Assembly: GCA_003513895.1 (NCBI GenBank)
Contig: DOSU01000088.1
Coordinates: forward strand, 12,764-26,610
Reading direction: 5' to 3'
Origin: Rikenellaceae bacterium
Lineage (GTDB): Bacteria > Bacteroidota > Bacteroidia > Bacteroidales > UBA932
DNA: 13,847 nucleotides
Below are positions 1 to 8,286 of this stretch, piece after piece; the first letter of the stretch is position 1; the number at the start of each line of letters is the position of its first letter. The notes under the pieces are model-generated. The model saw nothing but the letters and a program-made list of their open reading frames with translations. It ran no database searches and was not told where the DNA came from. A program made the position numbers and the translations under genes.

Positions 1-45
1 CCGAACGGTATTCAGCGGGAAAGCCTCTGTATGTACTTATTATGT

Positions 46-1245
46 TTAGATTGTGCGTCCCGGATATTGCTTCAGTGCAACTTCAAGACACTTCATAGCA
101 GCTTTTAGGTCATCAATTTTGAGAACGTATGCTATACGTACTTCTTTTGTGCCTTTACCAGGAGTAGCATAGAATCCTGCAGCAGGGGCAACCATAACGG
201 TTTGTTTTTCATATTGGAAATCTTCAAGCAACCACTGAGCAAACTTATCGCTGTCGTCTACCGGAAGTTTTGCTATTGTGTAAAATGCACCCATCGGTTT
301 TGGACTGAATACGCCCTCCATCTTGTTTAGGGCTTCAATTGTGAAGTCTCTGCGCTGAATGTATTCCGAACGTACTGCCTGGAAATACTCCTTAGGAGTG
401 TTCAAAGCTCCTTCTGCAGCTATCTGGCCATATGCAGGAGAACAAAGTCTTGCCTGAGCATATTTAAGAACGGCTTTCATCACCTCTTTATTTTTGGAAA
501 CGATTGCTCCGATTCTCACGCCGCAAAGGCTGTAACGTTTGGAAACCGAGTCGAGAAGGATTACGTTTTGCTCAAGACCTTTCAGGTGCATGCATGAAAA
601 ATGCGGTTCGTCGGTGTAACAGAATTCTCTGTAAACTTCGTCGGAATAGATAAATATCTGATGTTTAAGAGCAATCTCTCCGAGTTTTACCAGAGATTCT
701 TTTGAATACAATGTTCCGGTTGGATTTCCGGGATTGCAGATAATAATCCCTTTGGTTTTAGGTGTAATGCGTTTTTCTATCTCTTCCATATCCGGAAGTG
801 CAAAGCCTTTTTCAATTGTTGTTGCAACAGGCTTTAAAATAACATCATTCTGGAGGGCAAACGAGTTGTAATTTGTATAGAAGGGTTCCATTACAATAAC
901 TTCGTCGTCCGGATTACAAGTGATTGCGAGAGCTATCTGAAGCGCTTCGCTGCCACCGGTTGTTATGTTTATTTGATCGGCTGTAACATCGATGTTTATT
1001 CCCTGATAGTATTTGGCAAGACCCTCCCTGTATGATTCAATGCCGGCAGAGTGAGGATAAGGAATGAGCTCCGGCCTTGCATTTATTACAGCGTCAAGAG
1101 CCTCTTTTGGAGAAGCAATATCCGGCTGGCCAATGTTAAGGTGATAAACTTTTACTCCTCTCTTTTTTGCAGCTTCGGCATATGGAACGAGTTTTCTGAT
1201 AGGAGAAGCAGGCATTGTGTTTGCCTTTTTCGATAGTGTAAGCAT
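46..1245 (-). CDS. Pyridoxal-phosphate-dependent class I/II aminotransferase (aspartate aminotransferase-like)
   Basis: This is a 399-residue fold-type I aminotransferase, a cytosolic enzyme that moves an amino group between an amino acid and a 2-oxo acid using pyridoxal phosphate. Visible motifs are LNIGQPD near residues 36-42, TTGGSEALQIAL (95-106, phosphate-side cofactor binding), NPGNPTGTLYS (171-181), SDEVYREF (201-208, Asp/Tyr contacts to the cofactor ring) and SVSKRYSLCGVRIG (233-246), where K236 is the expected Schiff-base lysine. A late VRIAYVL segment carries the usual arginine for the substrate carboxylate. Length and order match the AspC-like group of Bacteroidota. The first Met is kept because the MPASPIRKL segment conserved in relatives begins only at residue 11. 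It lies 43 bases downstream of the PBP4 gene on the same strand, so it is probably co-transcribed with it. Exact substrate (Asp, Ala, aromatic) cannot be told from sequence. Confidence 0.93.
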   Translation of the reverse strand: MLTLSKKANTMPASPIRKLVPYAEAAKKRGVKVYHLNIGQPDIASPKEALDAVINARPELIPYPHSAGIESYREGLAKYYQGINIDVTADQINITTGGSEALQIALAITCNPDDEVIVMEPFYTNYNSFALQNDVILKPVATTIEKGFALPDMEEIEKRITPKTKGIIICNPGNPTGTLYSKESLVKLGEIALKHQIFIYSDEVYREFCYTDEPHFSCMHLKGLEQNVILLDSVSKRYSLCGVRIGAIVSKNKEVMKAVLKYAQARLCSPAYGQIAAEGALNTPKEYFQAVRSEYIQRRDFTIEALNKMEGVFSPKPMGAFYTIAKLPVDDSDKFAQWLLEDFQYEKQTVMVAPAAGFYATPGKGTKEVRIAYVLKIDDLKAAMKCLEVALKQYPGRTI

Positions 1246-1288
1246 CTCTGTAATGTTTAATTTATAATGTTTATTTATGTTTCAATTT

Positions 1289-2749
1289 CTATTTTAACAT
1301 CTCTTTCATGAATCCCTCAATTCCTGTTTGCATTTGTGCAGTCCTTGCAGAAAAATTGTTCACGAGAATTGCAAAAGTATACATTTTGCCGTCTCCTCTT
1401 TCTACATAACCGGCATAACATCTCACACTCGAAAGCGAACCGCTCTTGGCGTGCAATCTCGATTTAACTGAAGGTTCAACATCGGCAAGAACATTTTTTA
1501 AAGTTCCCGGACCACCCGGCTTGGCTAAACTTTCAAAAAAGTATTCAAAGGTATTGCTTTCTTTCATTAAAGTGAAATATTTACAGAAAAATCTTGCTGA
1601 CACGTAGTTCTGTCTTGAAAGACCGCTTCCGTCGGTTTGAGTGTACCCTCTTGAGGCAAGTCCCATTTCTTTAAATAGTTTAAGAACAGCAACTCTCGAA
1701 GAGTCGTAGGACCCTGTTCCGGTAATGGTTTTTCCAATAGTTTTGAAAAGGGTTTCGGCGTAAAAGTTATTACTGATGCGGTTTGTTACATTAATAATCG
1801 ATGCCAGCGCCGGAGACTGGGTGTGCCCGATTACATTAATTCTGTCTAAAGAGGCTACATCATAGCTTCTCGAATCGTAGGAAAGTGAATTGCAGTATAT
1901 ATTTTGTGAAATAAGAAACTTTCTGAACTCTTCTGCACATGCTACACCCGGAAATTTATTTGATCCCGAAAATTCAACAGTATCCCTTTCCAGCGGAAGT
2001 GAACCGGAAAATTTAATCACCCTTGCCAGATCCGTAGTATAGTAAGAACTTCTGTTCCTCGATTTAGCAGGAGCTACTTTCATTTTGTTCTCAATCAACA
2101 TACCCGGAACAATAGGATAAATTCTTTCAATTCTTACTTCATCTCCCTCATTGCCGGAATGCACAAACTTAAAATCCTGTGTGTTTTCCATAAACGAAAG
2201 CCCGGATGGACCGCTTCCAAAAGTTGGTCCCAAATTGCTGATAGCCCAGCTCTCCGGAATTATTTCATTTTCAAAAAAACGTTCATCTCCAATAATATTG
2301 CCATTGATTGTTTTAATTCCGGACATTTTTACAGCATTTGCCCAAATGCCAAAAATTGAATCAATAGAATATGCTACTGTGTCGCGGGAACCAAGGGTTG
2401 GATCTCCTCCTCCGATTATGTACAAATCGCCGTTTAGAACTCCATCTTTAATAAATCCGGTATACCCGATTTTAGTTGTGAATCTGTAATTCGGACCTAG
2501 AATCTTTAAGGCCAGCCCTGTAGAAATTGTCTTCATTGTGGAGGCAGTAAGAAGAGGCATATCCGGATTCCACGATGCCACAGTGCGCCATTTTTCATCC
2601 ATGACCATGATACTCACAGCGGCATTAGTATACAAAGTATCCTGCTTTAAAGTGTTGATGTATTTTTGAATATTGTTTTCTTTGGCTCCGGCCCGGCCGG
2701 TAGAAAAGATGGCAGAAAGAAATATCAGAAGAGTTATGGCCTGTTTCAT
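1289..2749 (-). CDS. dacB: D-alanyl-D-alanine carboxypeptidase/endopeptidase, PBP4 family (peptidase S13)
   Basis: This 486-residue low-molecular-weight penicillin-binding protein would act in the periplasm, removing the terminal D-Ala of peptidoglycan stem peptides or cutting D-Ala-mDAP cross-links. A Sec signal peptide covers about residues 1-22 (MKQ, a hydrophobic stretch, then small residues around GRAGA). All three active-site motifs of the family are present: SxxK as S70-T-M-K73 (nucleophile S70), SxN as S326-N-N328, and the KTG-type box as K435-S-G437. A large domain is inserted between the first and second motifs, as in DacB. The DGSGLSR segment (373-379) is also typical. It is the first gene of a minus-strand pair with the aminotransferase, and a TACATTTG promoter box lies 25 bases upstream of its start. 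The function call is firm; carboxypeptidase versus endopeptidase balance is not decidable. Confidence 0.94.
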   Translation of the reverse strand: MKQAITLLIFLSAIFSTGRAGAKENNIQKYINTLKQDTLYTNAAVSIMVMDEKWRTVASWNPDMPLLTASTMKTISTGLALKILGPNYRFTTKIGYTGFIKDGVLNGDLYIIGGGDPTLGSRDTVAYSIDSIFGIWANAVKMSGIKTINGNIIGDERFFENEIIPESWAISNLGPTFGSGPSGLSFMENTQDFKFVHSGNEGDEVRIERIYPIVPGMLIENKMKVAPAKSRNRSSYYTTDLARVIKFSGSLPLERDTVEFSGSNKFPGVACAEEFRKFLISQNIYCNSLSYDSRSYDVASLDRINVIGHTQSPALASIINVTNRISNNFYAETLFKTIGKTITGTGSYDSSRVAVLKLFKEMGLASRGYTQTDGSGLSRQNYVSARFFCKYFTLMKESNTFEYFFESLAKPGGPGTLKNVLADVEPSVKSRLHAKSGSLSSVRCYAGYVERGDGKMYTFAILVNNFSARTAQMQTGIEGFMKEMLK

Positions 2750-2774
2750 TTATTTGATTTATTTAGGTTATATG

Positions 2775-2782
2775 CAAATGTA
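2775..2782 (-). promoter_or_regulatory. Probable -7 box of the dacB promoter
   Basis: Read on the minus strand this is TACATTTG, a full match to the Bacteroidota TAnnTTTG element, 25 bases upstream of the dacB start codon. No good TTTG -33 box is seen at the usual spacing, so the assignment rests on the -7 box and its position. Confidence 0.5.
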
Positions 2783-2815
2783 CTAAATTTGAGCTCTCGG
2801 TATTTAAAATTTAGT

Positions 2816-2823
2816 TACATTTG
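2816..2823 (+). promoter_or_regulatory. Probable -7 box of the glnN operon promoter
   Basis: TACATTTG, a full TAnnTTTG match and the same sequence as the divergent dacB box, ends 22 bases before the glnN start. The nearest upstream TTTG is at 2788-2791, a spacing of 24 bases, which is longer than the usual 19-21, so the -33 element is doubtful. It would drive the tightly packed plus-strand run to 9492. Confidence 0.55.
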
Positions 2824-2845
2824 CCCGATTAAAACATAAATACCT

Positions 2846-5035
2846 ATGAGCAGTTTCAGAAAAAGAGCTCTTGATGAGTTCGCGTCACACAAACCAGAGA
2901 GATTTTTTGTTGAAAACCAACCTGTATCTGAGTTTTTTGGTCAGAATGTTTTTGATGTTGAAAAGATGAGAAGGTACCTCTCGGCAGAGGCGTTTGATGC
3001 TGTGCAATCGGCAATTAATGAAGGTGCCAGAATAGACAGGCAGATAGCTAATCAGATTGCTTCCGGAATGAAGGCATGGGCAGTGGAGAGGGGAGCAACT
3101 CACTATACACACTGGTTCCATCCTCTTACAGATGCTACAGCCGAAAAGCATGAGGCATTTGTAGACCCCTCAAAAAACGGAGGAGTATTTGAAAATTTCA
3201 AGGGAGATGCCCTTGTTCAGCAAGAGCCCGATGCTTCTAGTTTTCCTCACGGAGGCTTGCGAAATACATTTGAGGCTCGAGGTTATACTGCCTGGGACCC
3301 TACTTCCCCTGCATTCATAATTGACCAGACGCTTTGTATTCCAACTGTGTTTGTTTCATACACCGGGGAATCGCTCGACCAGAAGACTCCACATCTTAAA
3401 TCGCTTCAGGCGCTTGATAAAGCGGCAGTAGAACTTGCTTCGCTTTTTGACCCTGCCGTTAAAAGGGTAAATGTTATGCTGGGAATCGAACAGGAATATT
3501 TCCTTGTAGACGAAGCACTTTACAGAGCCCGCCCCGACCTGATGCTATGCAACAGAACACTAATCGGTCATACTGCAGCGAAAGACCAGCAACTGGAAGA
3601 CCATTATTTTGGAGCGATACCTTCAAGGGTAATGAACTACATGAAGGATTTTGAAACAGAAGCATACAAGCTAGGGGTTGTTCTCAAAACCCGTCATAAT
3701 GAAGTTGCTCCAAACCAGTTCGAGTTTGCTCCTTACTTCAATGAGGCAAACCTTTCGGTTGATCAGAACCTCATGATGATGATACTTATGAGAAAGATTG
3801 CCAAAAGACACAAACTTAAAGCAATCTTTCACGAAAAGCCTTTTGCCGGAGTCAATGGTTCCGGTAAACACTGCAACTATTCTCTGGTTACAAACAGGGG
3901 AGTGAACCTGCTCTCTCCCGGAATAACACCCGGAACAAATCTTCAGTTTCTGAGCTTCTTCGTGTCTATTATAAGGGCAGTATATGAGCACCACCATCTT
4001 CTTATGGCCAGTGTTGCATCATTAAATAACTCCTACAGGCTTGGCGGAGGAGAAGCTCCACCCGCAGTTATGAGTGTATTTGTCGGCAGAACGCTCTCTT
4101 CTATACTTGACTCTATTGAAGAGTTTGCCGGAGGTTCGGGTAAGGATGGAGAACAAATAAATAAAAGACTGAATATTGTTGGTAAGATTCCTCAAATTCT
4201 TCCAGACAACACAGACAGAAACAGAACATCTCCATTTGCATTTACAGGTAACCGTTTTGAATTCAGGGCAGTTGGTTCATCGGTAAATGTAGCCTCCACG
4301 CTTTTCGTTTTAAATGCAGCTGTTGCACAGCAAATTACTCGTTTCTCGGCACTGGTCCAAACCAGAATCAAAGGAGGAGCAACCCAGAATGCAGCTTTGC
4401 TGGATACGATAAGGGAATTTATTGTCGAGTCCAAAGCTATTCGTTTTGAAGGCAATGGTTACAGCAAAGAGTGGCAGGAAGAGGCAAAGAGAAGAGGTTT
4501 AAGAGGAATTTCGGATGTCCCTCAAGCTTTTAAGGCTTTTGTCGAAAAAAGCACACTTAAGCTCATGAAAGATACAGATGTCCTCACAGAAAGAGAGGTG
4601 GATGCAAGATATGAGGTGATGAATGAAATTTACCTCAAAAAATTGCAAATTGAGGCCAGGGTTCTGGGAGATTTGACTGTAAACCACATAATACCTACAG
4701 CAATCAAGTTCCAGAATTCACTCATCCAGAATGTAGTCGGGATAAAAGAGTTATTCGGCCCAGATGAATATAAGGTTATGTCCGAAAGACAACTTATTGC
4801 AATAAGAAAAATTTCCGGCTACATTGAAAATCTAAGAGCCGATTTTCACTTGCTTATTGAAGCAAGAAAGGAAGCCAATATAATCGAAAGCTATTCGGAA
4901 AGAGCGCAGGCATATTCAAGTACTGTTCTTCCTTATATGGAAAAAATGAGAGTAGTTGCAGATAAACTTGAAATGGTCGTTGACGATGAATTATGGCCAC
5001 TTCCAAAATACCGGGAACTTATGTTCTGGCGCTAA
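2846..5035 (+). CDS. glnN: Glutamine synthetase type III (GlnN)
   Basis: This 729-residue cytosolic enzyme joins ammonia to glutamate with ATP to make glutamine. Size and domain order fit GSIII, the large form typical of Bacteroidota, not the ~450-residue GSI. Conserved blocks include ATHYTHWFHPLTDATAEKH (84-102), QQEPDASSFPHGGLRNTFEA (125-144), the metal/glutamate segment EQEYF (215-219), KTRHNEVAPNQFE (281-293), the catalytic-face NGSGKH (337-342), RLGGGEAPPAV (398-408), and TDRNRTSPFAFTGNRFEFR (456-474). It ends WPLPKYREL near the C-terminus as relatives do. Two segments differ from the forms I recall as common in GSIII (KHCNYSL rather than KHNNWSL; RLGGGEAPP rather than RLGANEAPP), so it may be the second GSIII paralogue known in this phylum. 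It heads a run with purM 22 bases downstream. A TACATTTG promoter box precedes it. Confidence 0.95.
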   Translation: MSSFRKRALDEFASHKPERFFVENQPVSEFFGQNVFDVEKMRRYLSAEAFDAVQSAINEGARIDRQIANQIASGMKAWAVERGATHYTHWFHPLTDATAEKHEAFVDPSKNGGVFENFKGDALVQQEPDASSFPHGGLRNTFEARGYTAWDPTSPAFIIDQTLCIPTVFVSYTGESLDQKTPHLKSLQALDKAAVELASLFDPAVKRVNVMLGIEQEYFLVDEALYRARPDLMLCNRTLIGHTAAKDQQLEDHYFGAIPSRVMNYMKDFETEAYKLGVVLKTRHNEVAPNQFEFAPYFNEANLSVDQNLMMMILMRKIAKRHKLKAIFHEKPFAGVNGSGKHCNYSLVTNRGVNLLSPGITPGTNLQFLSFFVSIIRAVYEHHHLLMASVASLNNSYRLGGGEAPPAVMSVFVGRTLSSILDSIEEFAGGSGKDGEQINKRLNIVGKIPQILPDNTDRNRTSPFAFTGNRFEFRAVGSSVNVASTLFVLNAAVAQQITRFSALVQTRIKGGATQNAALLDTIREFIVESKAIRFEGNGYSKEWQEEAKRRGLRGISDVPQAFKAFVEKSTLKLMKDTDVLTEREVDARYEVMNEIYLKKLQIEARVLGDLTVNHIIPTAIKFQNSLIQNVVGIKELFGPDEYKVMSERQLIAIRKISGYIENLRADFHLLIEARKEANIIESYSERAQAYSSTVLPYMEKMRVVADKLEMVVDDELWPLPKYRELMFWR

Positions 5036-5057
5036 CAGAAATTATAAAATTACTTAT

Positions 5058-6245
5058 ATGGCTCTTAAAGACACAGATGCACAGAGGTATGCCGGAAGAG
5101 GAGTTTCTTCCTCCAAGGCAGATGTTCACAAAGCAATTGAGAAGGCAGACAAGGGATTGTTTCCAAAAGCTTTTTGTAAAATAGTTCCCGATTATCTCTC
5201 AGGTGATCCCGGATATTGTCTCGTGATGCATGCAGATGGCGCAGGAACGAAGTCTTCGCTTGCATATGCATACTGGAAAGAAACCGGCGACATGAGTGTG
5301 TGGAACGGAATAGCGCAGGATGCAATTGTAATGAATACAGATGACCTTCTTTGTGTAGGCGCGGTAAACAATGTGCTTCTCTCCTCAACTATCGGCAGGA
5401 ACAAACACAGAATTCCGGGAGAGGTAATATCTCGGATAATTGACGGATCAAGGGAGTTTGTTGAGAAAATGGCATCTTTTGGAATAAATATTCGTCTTAC
5501 CGGTGGAGAAACAGCAGATGTAGGTGATCTGGTCCGTACAGTTATTGTAGACTCCACTGTAGTAGCCAGATTAAAACGCAAAGATGTTATAGACAATGCA
5601 AAAATTGAAGCAGGAGATGTAATAGTTGGACTTTGTTCTTATGGAAAGTCAATATACGAAGATGAGTATAACGGCGGTATGGGAAGCAACGGACTTACTT
5701 CGGCAAGACATGATATTTTTTCTTCATACATTGGGCAAAAGTACCCCGAAACATACAACAATCAGATACCAAAAGATCTGGCATATACAGGGACAAAGTC
5801 TCTGCTGGATATTGAACCTGAATCCGGAATCACATACGGAAAACTTGTCCTGTCTCCAACAAGAACATATGCTCCTGTGATTAAAGCAATACTTGAAAAA
5901 TACCGCGACAGGATTCATGGAATGATTCACTGTACGGGAGGTTCGCAAACAAAAATTCTGAATTTTATAGATAAATTTCAGATCGTTAAAGACAACATGT
6001 TTCCTGTTCCTCCGCTTTTCAGAACAATTCAAAAAGAGTCCAACAGCGCTTGGGAAGAGATGTATAAAGTATTTAACATGGGGCATCGTATGGAAATCTA
6101 TTTGCCGGAAGAGGATGCCGGGCATATTATTGAAATTTCTCAAAAGTTTGGAGTTGATGCCAGAGTAATAGGAAGGGTTGTCTCTTCCAAAAAACCGGAA
6201 GTAATTTTAGAAACAGAATATGGAAAATTTATTTACTACAAGTAG
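5058..6245 (+). CDS. purM: Phosphoribosylformylglycinamidine cyclo-ligase (AIR synthetase)
   Basis: PurM closes the imidazole ring in purine synthesis, turning FGAM plus ATP into aminoimidazole ribonucleotide in the cytosol. The 395-residue product has the Bacteroidota-type length, longer than the ~345 residues of E. coli PurM. Visible blocks are RYAGRGVSSSKADVH near the N-terminus, HADGAGTKSSLAY (58-70, ATP/substrate loop), QDAIVMNTDDLLCVGA (87-102), GGETADVGDLVRT, YNGGMGSNGLTSARHD, and FNMGHRMEIY in the C-terminal domain. The frame stays open upstream into glnN, but the ATG at 5058 is chosen because family similarity starts right after it and it lies 22 bases past the glnN stop. The preceding glutamine synthetase supplies glutamine, the nitrogen donor of the PurF and PurL steps, which makes the pairing plausible as a functional operon. 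That link is inference. Confidence 0.94.
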   Translation: MALKDTDAQRYAGRGVSSSKADVHKAIEKADKGLFPKAFCKIVPDYLSGDPGYCLVMHADGAGTKSSLAYAYWKETGDMSVWNGIAQDAIVMNTDDLLCVGAVNNVLLSSTIGRNKHRIPGEVISRIIDGSREFVEKMASFGINIRLTGGETADVGDLVRTVIVDSTVVARLKRKDVIDNAKIEAGDVIVGLCSYGKSIYEDEYNGGMGSNGLTSARHDIFSSYIGQKYPETYNNQIPKDLAYTGTKSLLDIEPESGITYGKLVLSPTRTYAPVIKAILEKYRDRIHGMIHCTGGSQTKILNFIDKFQIVKDNMFPVPPLFRTIQKESNSAWEEMYKVFNMGHRMEIYLPEEDAGHIIEISQKFGVDARVIGRVVSSKKPEVILETEYGKFIYYK

Positions 6246-7683
6246 AGGCGCATTTGTAATGCTCTTTATTGTAACCCTTTTCTGGAGTTGTTCAGGAAGG
6301 AACGAGTCTGTTATATCAGATCATCCTTCAATAATTGAACAGGCAACAGGCGACAGCACATCGCCATATTTTGCAAATTATGCAATATATCCATCGTCCC
6401 GGGATACTCTTCCCATTGGAATGTTCGACTCTGGAACAGGAGGGCTAACTGTTATGGAGGCTTTCCTTGCACTTGACGATTTTAATAATAAAACCGGAGA
6501 ACCATCGCCCGATGGCAGGCCTGATTTTGAGGGAGAAAAATTTGTGTTTCTGGCCGATCAGGCAAACATGCCTTACGGAGTATACAATTCAGAAGGAAAA
6601 GGAGATTATCTGAGAGAACTTGTTGTAAAAGACGCCCTCTATCTTACTTCCGGGCAAAACAAATCAAAAATTTTGGTAATTGCATGCAATACCGCAACAG
6701 CATATGGGCTTGGAGACATTCAGTATCTGCTGGATAAAAGCAATACCGGCATATCTGTTATCGGAGTTATCAACGCAGGCGCAAATGCTCTGGCACAGGA
6801 GATATCTTTTAATGAAGGCAGCGCAGTGGGAGTTATGGCAACCATAGGCACAATTTCATCCGGCAGCTACGACAGAACAATAAGAACCACACTAAAAGAA
6901 AAGGGATTTTTAAATAAGCTTGAAATTGTAAACCAGCCCGGTCTTGGTTTCGCGGAAGCAGTGGATTCTGAGTCCAGTTTCATAGACAGAAAAGCAACAG
7001 CACCGCGGGATGTTTATAAAGGACCAAAAATTGGTACAGATTCACTTTCGATAAACACAGCGCTAATGGATGTGTACAATTTTGACAGAAAAAACAACGC
7101 TTTGTTAATATCTGAATCCAATGGAAAATATTCAAATATTCAGCTTAATTCTCCGGGAAACTATGCCAGATTACATTTGGTGAATCTTATAGAAAAGCTC
7201 AGGCAAAGAAATGCAGGTGTAAAACTCAGCAATATTATTCTTGGTTGTACACACTATCCATATTTTACTGATACTCTCAAAACAGTAATTGAAGAGTTGA
7301 GAAATTACAGTAAAGACGGAATTTTTCCTTACAGGGATTTAATTTCACCCGAAATAAACTTCATAGACCCCGCTAAATTTGTTGCAAGGCAAACCTACAT
7401 GGAGCTAAGAAGCGCAAATCTACTCTCTGCCGGTTTTGCCGGACAAAGACTGGTTGGTTATATTTCAGTTCCTGCAGCAGGTCTTGACAGTTCTAAAACC
7501 GACAATAACGGTAATTTGAAATATGAGTTTAAGTATGGGAGAGAGACTGGAAGCACAGATAAAAGCTTTGCTGTTGAGCAGTTTAGTAATAAGAACATTA
7601 ATTCCGATAATTTAAACAGAATCAAAGAGAGACTTCCTCTCACATTTGAGCTCATTAATAATTCAATGGAGAATGATTTTTAA
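6220..7683 (+). CDS. Exported glutamate-racemase-like (MurI/Asp-Glu racemase family) lipoprotein
   Basis: The 487-residue product combines a lipoprotein signal with a MurI fold. Residues 1-23 hold Arg9, a hydrophobic core (AFVMLFIVTLF) and a WSC lipobox with C24 as probable lipidated residue; about 45 polar residues follow. The racemase part opens with IGMFDSGTGGLTV (66-78, D70 equal to the MurI catalytic Asp), then MPYG (117-120), the first catalytic Cys in ACNTATA (C156), VGVMATIGTISSGSY (203-217), and the second in LGCTHYP (C343, H345). Both cysteines are kept, so activity is plausible. The Cys-Cys distance is 187 residues against about 110 in MurI, with the extra mainly at 250-315. Another insertion lies at about 84-107, and the tail after C343 is 144 residues, longer than usual. 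The start at 6220 overlaps purM by 26 bases; a downstream ATG at 6259 would leave only ten residues before C and no basic residue, so 6220 is preferred. The cytoplasmic MurI is presumably elsewhere. Substrate is unknown. Confidence 0.8.
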   Translation: MENLFTTSRGAFVMLFIVTLFWSCSGRNESVISDHPSIIEQATGDSTSPYFANYAIYPSSRDTLPIGMFDSGTGGLTVMEAFLALDDFNNKTGEPSPDGRPDFEGEKFVFLADQANMPYGVYNSEGKGDYLRELVVKDALYLTSGQNKSKILVIACNTATAYGLGDIQYLLDKSNTGISVIGVINAGANALAQEISFNEGSAVGVMATIGTISSGSYDRTIRTTLKEKGFLNKLEIVNQPGLGFAEAVDSESSFIDRKATAPRDVYKGPKIGTDSLSINTALMDVYNFDRKNNALLISESNGKYSNIQLNSPGNYARLHLVNLIEKLRQRNAGVKLSNIILGCTHYPYFTDTLKTVIEELRNYSKDGIFPYRDLISPEINFIDPAKFVARQTYMELRSANLLSAGFAGQRLVGYISVPAAGLDSSKTDNNGNLKYEFKYGRETGSTDKSFAVEQFSNKNINSDNLNRIKERLPLTFELINNSMENDF

Positions 7684-8275
7684 TCCTAAAATCTCGCCCG
7701 AAGAGATTGAAAAGCTAAAGCAGGCAGAGTTTCACGGAGAGATACGTGTTATTGACACGTTAGGCCACGACTATGATTTAGCAATTGAATATCTTGGCAA
7801 TCATAAAATTATTGGTTTTGATACAGAAACAAAACCTGTTTTTCAGGCAAACTCAAAAAGAAACGGAGTTGCACTTCTGCAGCTTTCAGGACCGGACAAG
7901 GCATTTATATTCCGCCTTACATCATTAGGAATGCCTGAATCGTTGTGTGAAATTCTGTCCACAAAGAAGATAATTAAGGTTGGAGCAGCTGTAAATGAGG
8001 ACTTAAGAGGTCTTCTAAGATATACTGCTTTTATTCCCAAAGGGTTCGTCGATTTGCAGCATGTTGGGATGAACTGGGGGATTTCAGAAAAAAGTGTTAG
8101 AAAGATGGCTGCCATTATTCTTGGAGTTAGAGTATCAAAATCGCAGCAACTTTCAAACTGGGAAGCGGACGAGCTTTCTCCCGGGCAAATCAACTATGCC
8201 GCAATTGACGCATGGGTTTGTCAGCAAATGTATTTAAAGCTTTTAAGCACTCCGGTTGTAAACATCAAATCGTAA
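7673..8275 (+). CDS. 3'-5' exonuclease, DnaQ/RNase D-like (DEDDy)
   Basis: This is a 200-residue single-domain 3'-5' exonuclease of the RNase D/WRN-exonuclease type, which removes 3' nucleotides from RNA or DNA using two metal ions. ExoI is IGFDTETKP (D50, E52), ExoII is VGAAVNEDLRGL (D110), and ExoIII is YAAIDAW (Y175, D179), the DEDDy form. SKSQQLSNWE (155-164) is the block seen ahead of ExoIII in WRN/EXD2-like proteins. There is no HRDC domain, unlike full RNase D. An in-frame ATG at 7646 also exists, but 7673 is preferred: the product then begins MIFNPKISPEEIEKL as relatives do, and overlaps the racemase gene by 11 bases, suggesting translational coupling. Natural substrate is not known. 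Confidence 0.9.
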   Translation: MIFNPKISPEEIEKLKQAEFHGEIRVIDTLGHDYDLAIEYLGNHKIIGFDTETKPVFQANSKRNGVALLQLSGPDKAFIFRLTSLGMPESLCEILSTKKIIKVGAAVNEDLRGLLRYTAFIPKGFVDLQHVGMNWGISEKSVRKMAAIILGVRVSKSQQLSNWEADELSPGQINYAAIDAWVCQQMYLKLLSTPVVNIKS

Positions 8276-8286
8276 TTGTACATAAA

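Noticed and set aside
1..45. Bases before the aminotransferase stop codon
   Set aside because: Too short to assign; no terminator hairpin or gene end could be recognised.
2151..2489. 112-codon plus-strand frame opposite the PBP4 gene
   Set aside because: It is fully inside a well-supported gene on the other strand and resembles no family.
4956..5057. N-terminal extension of purM into the glnN gene
   Set aside because: The extension overlaps the conserved GlnN C-terminus and has no PurM similarity; the ATG at 5058 fits the family.
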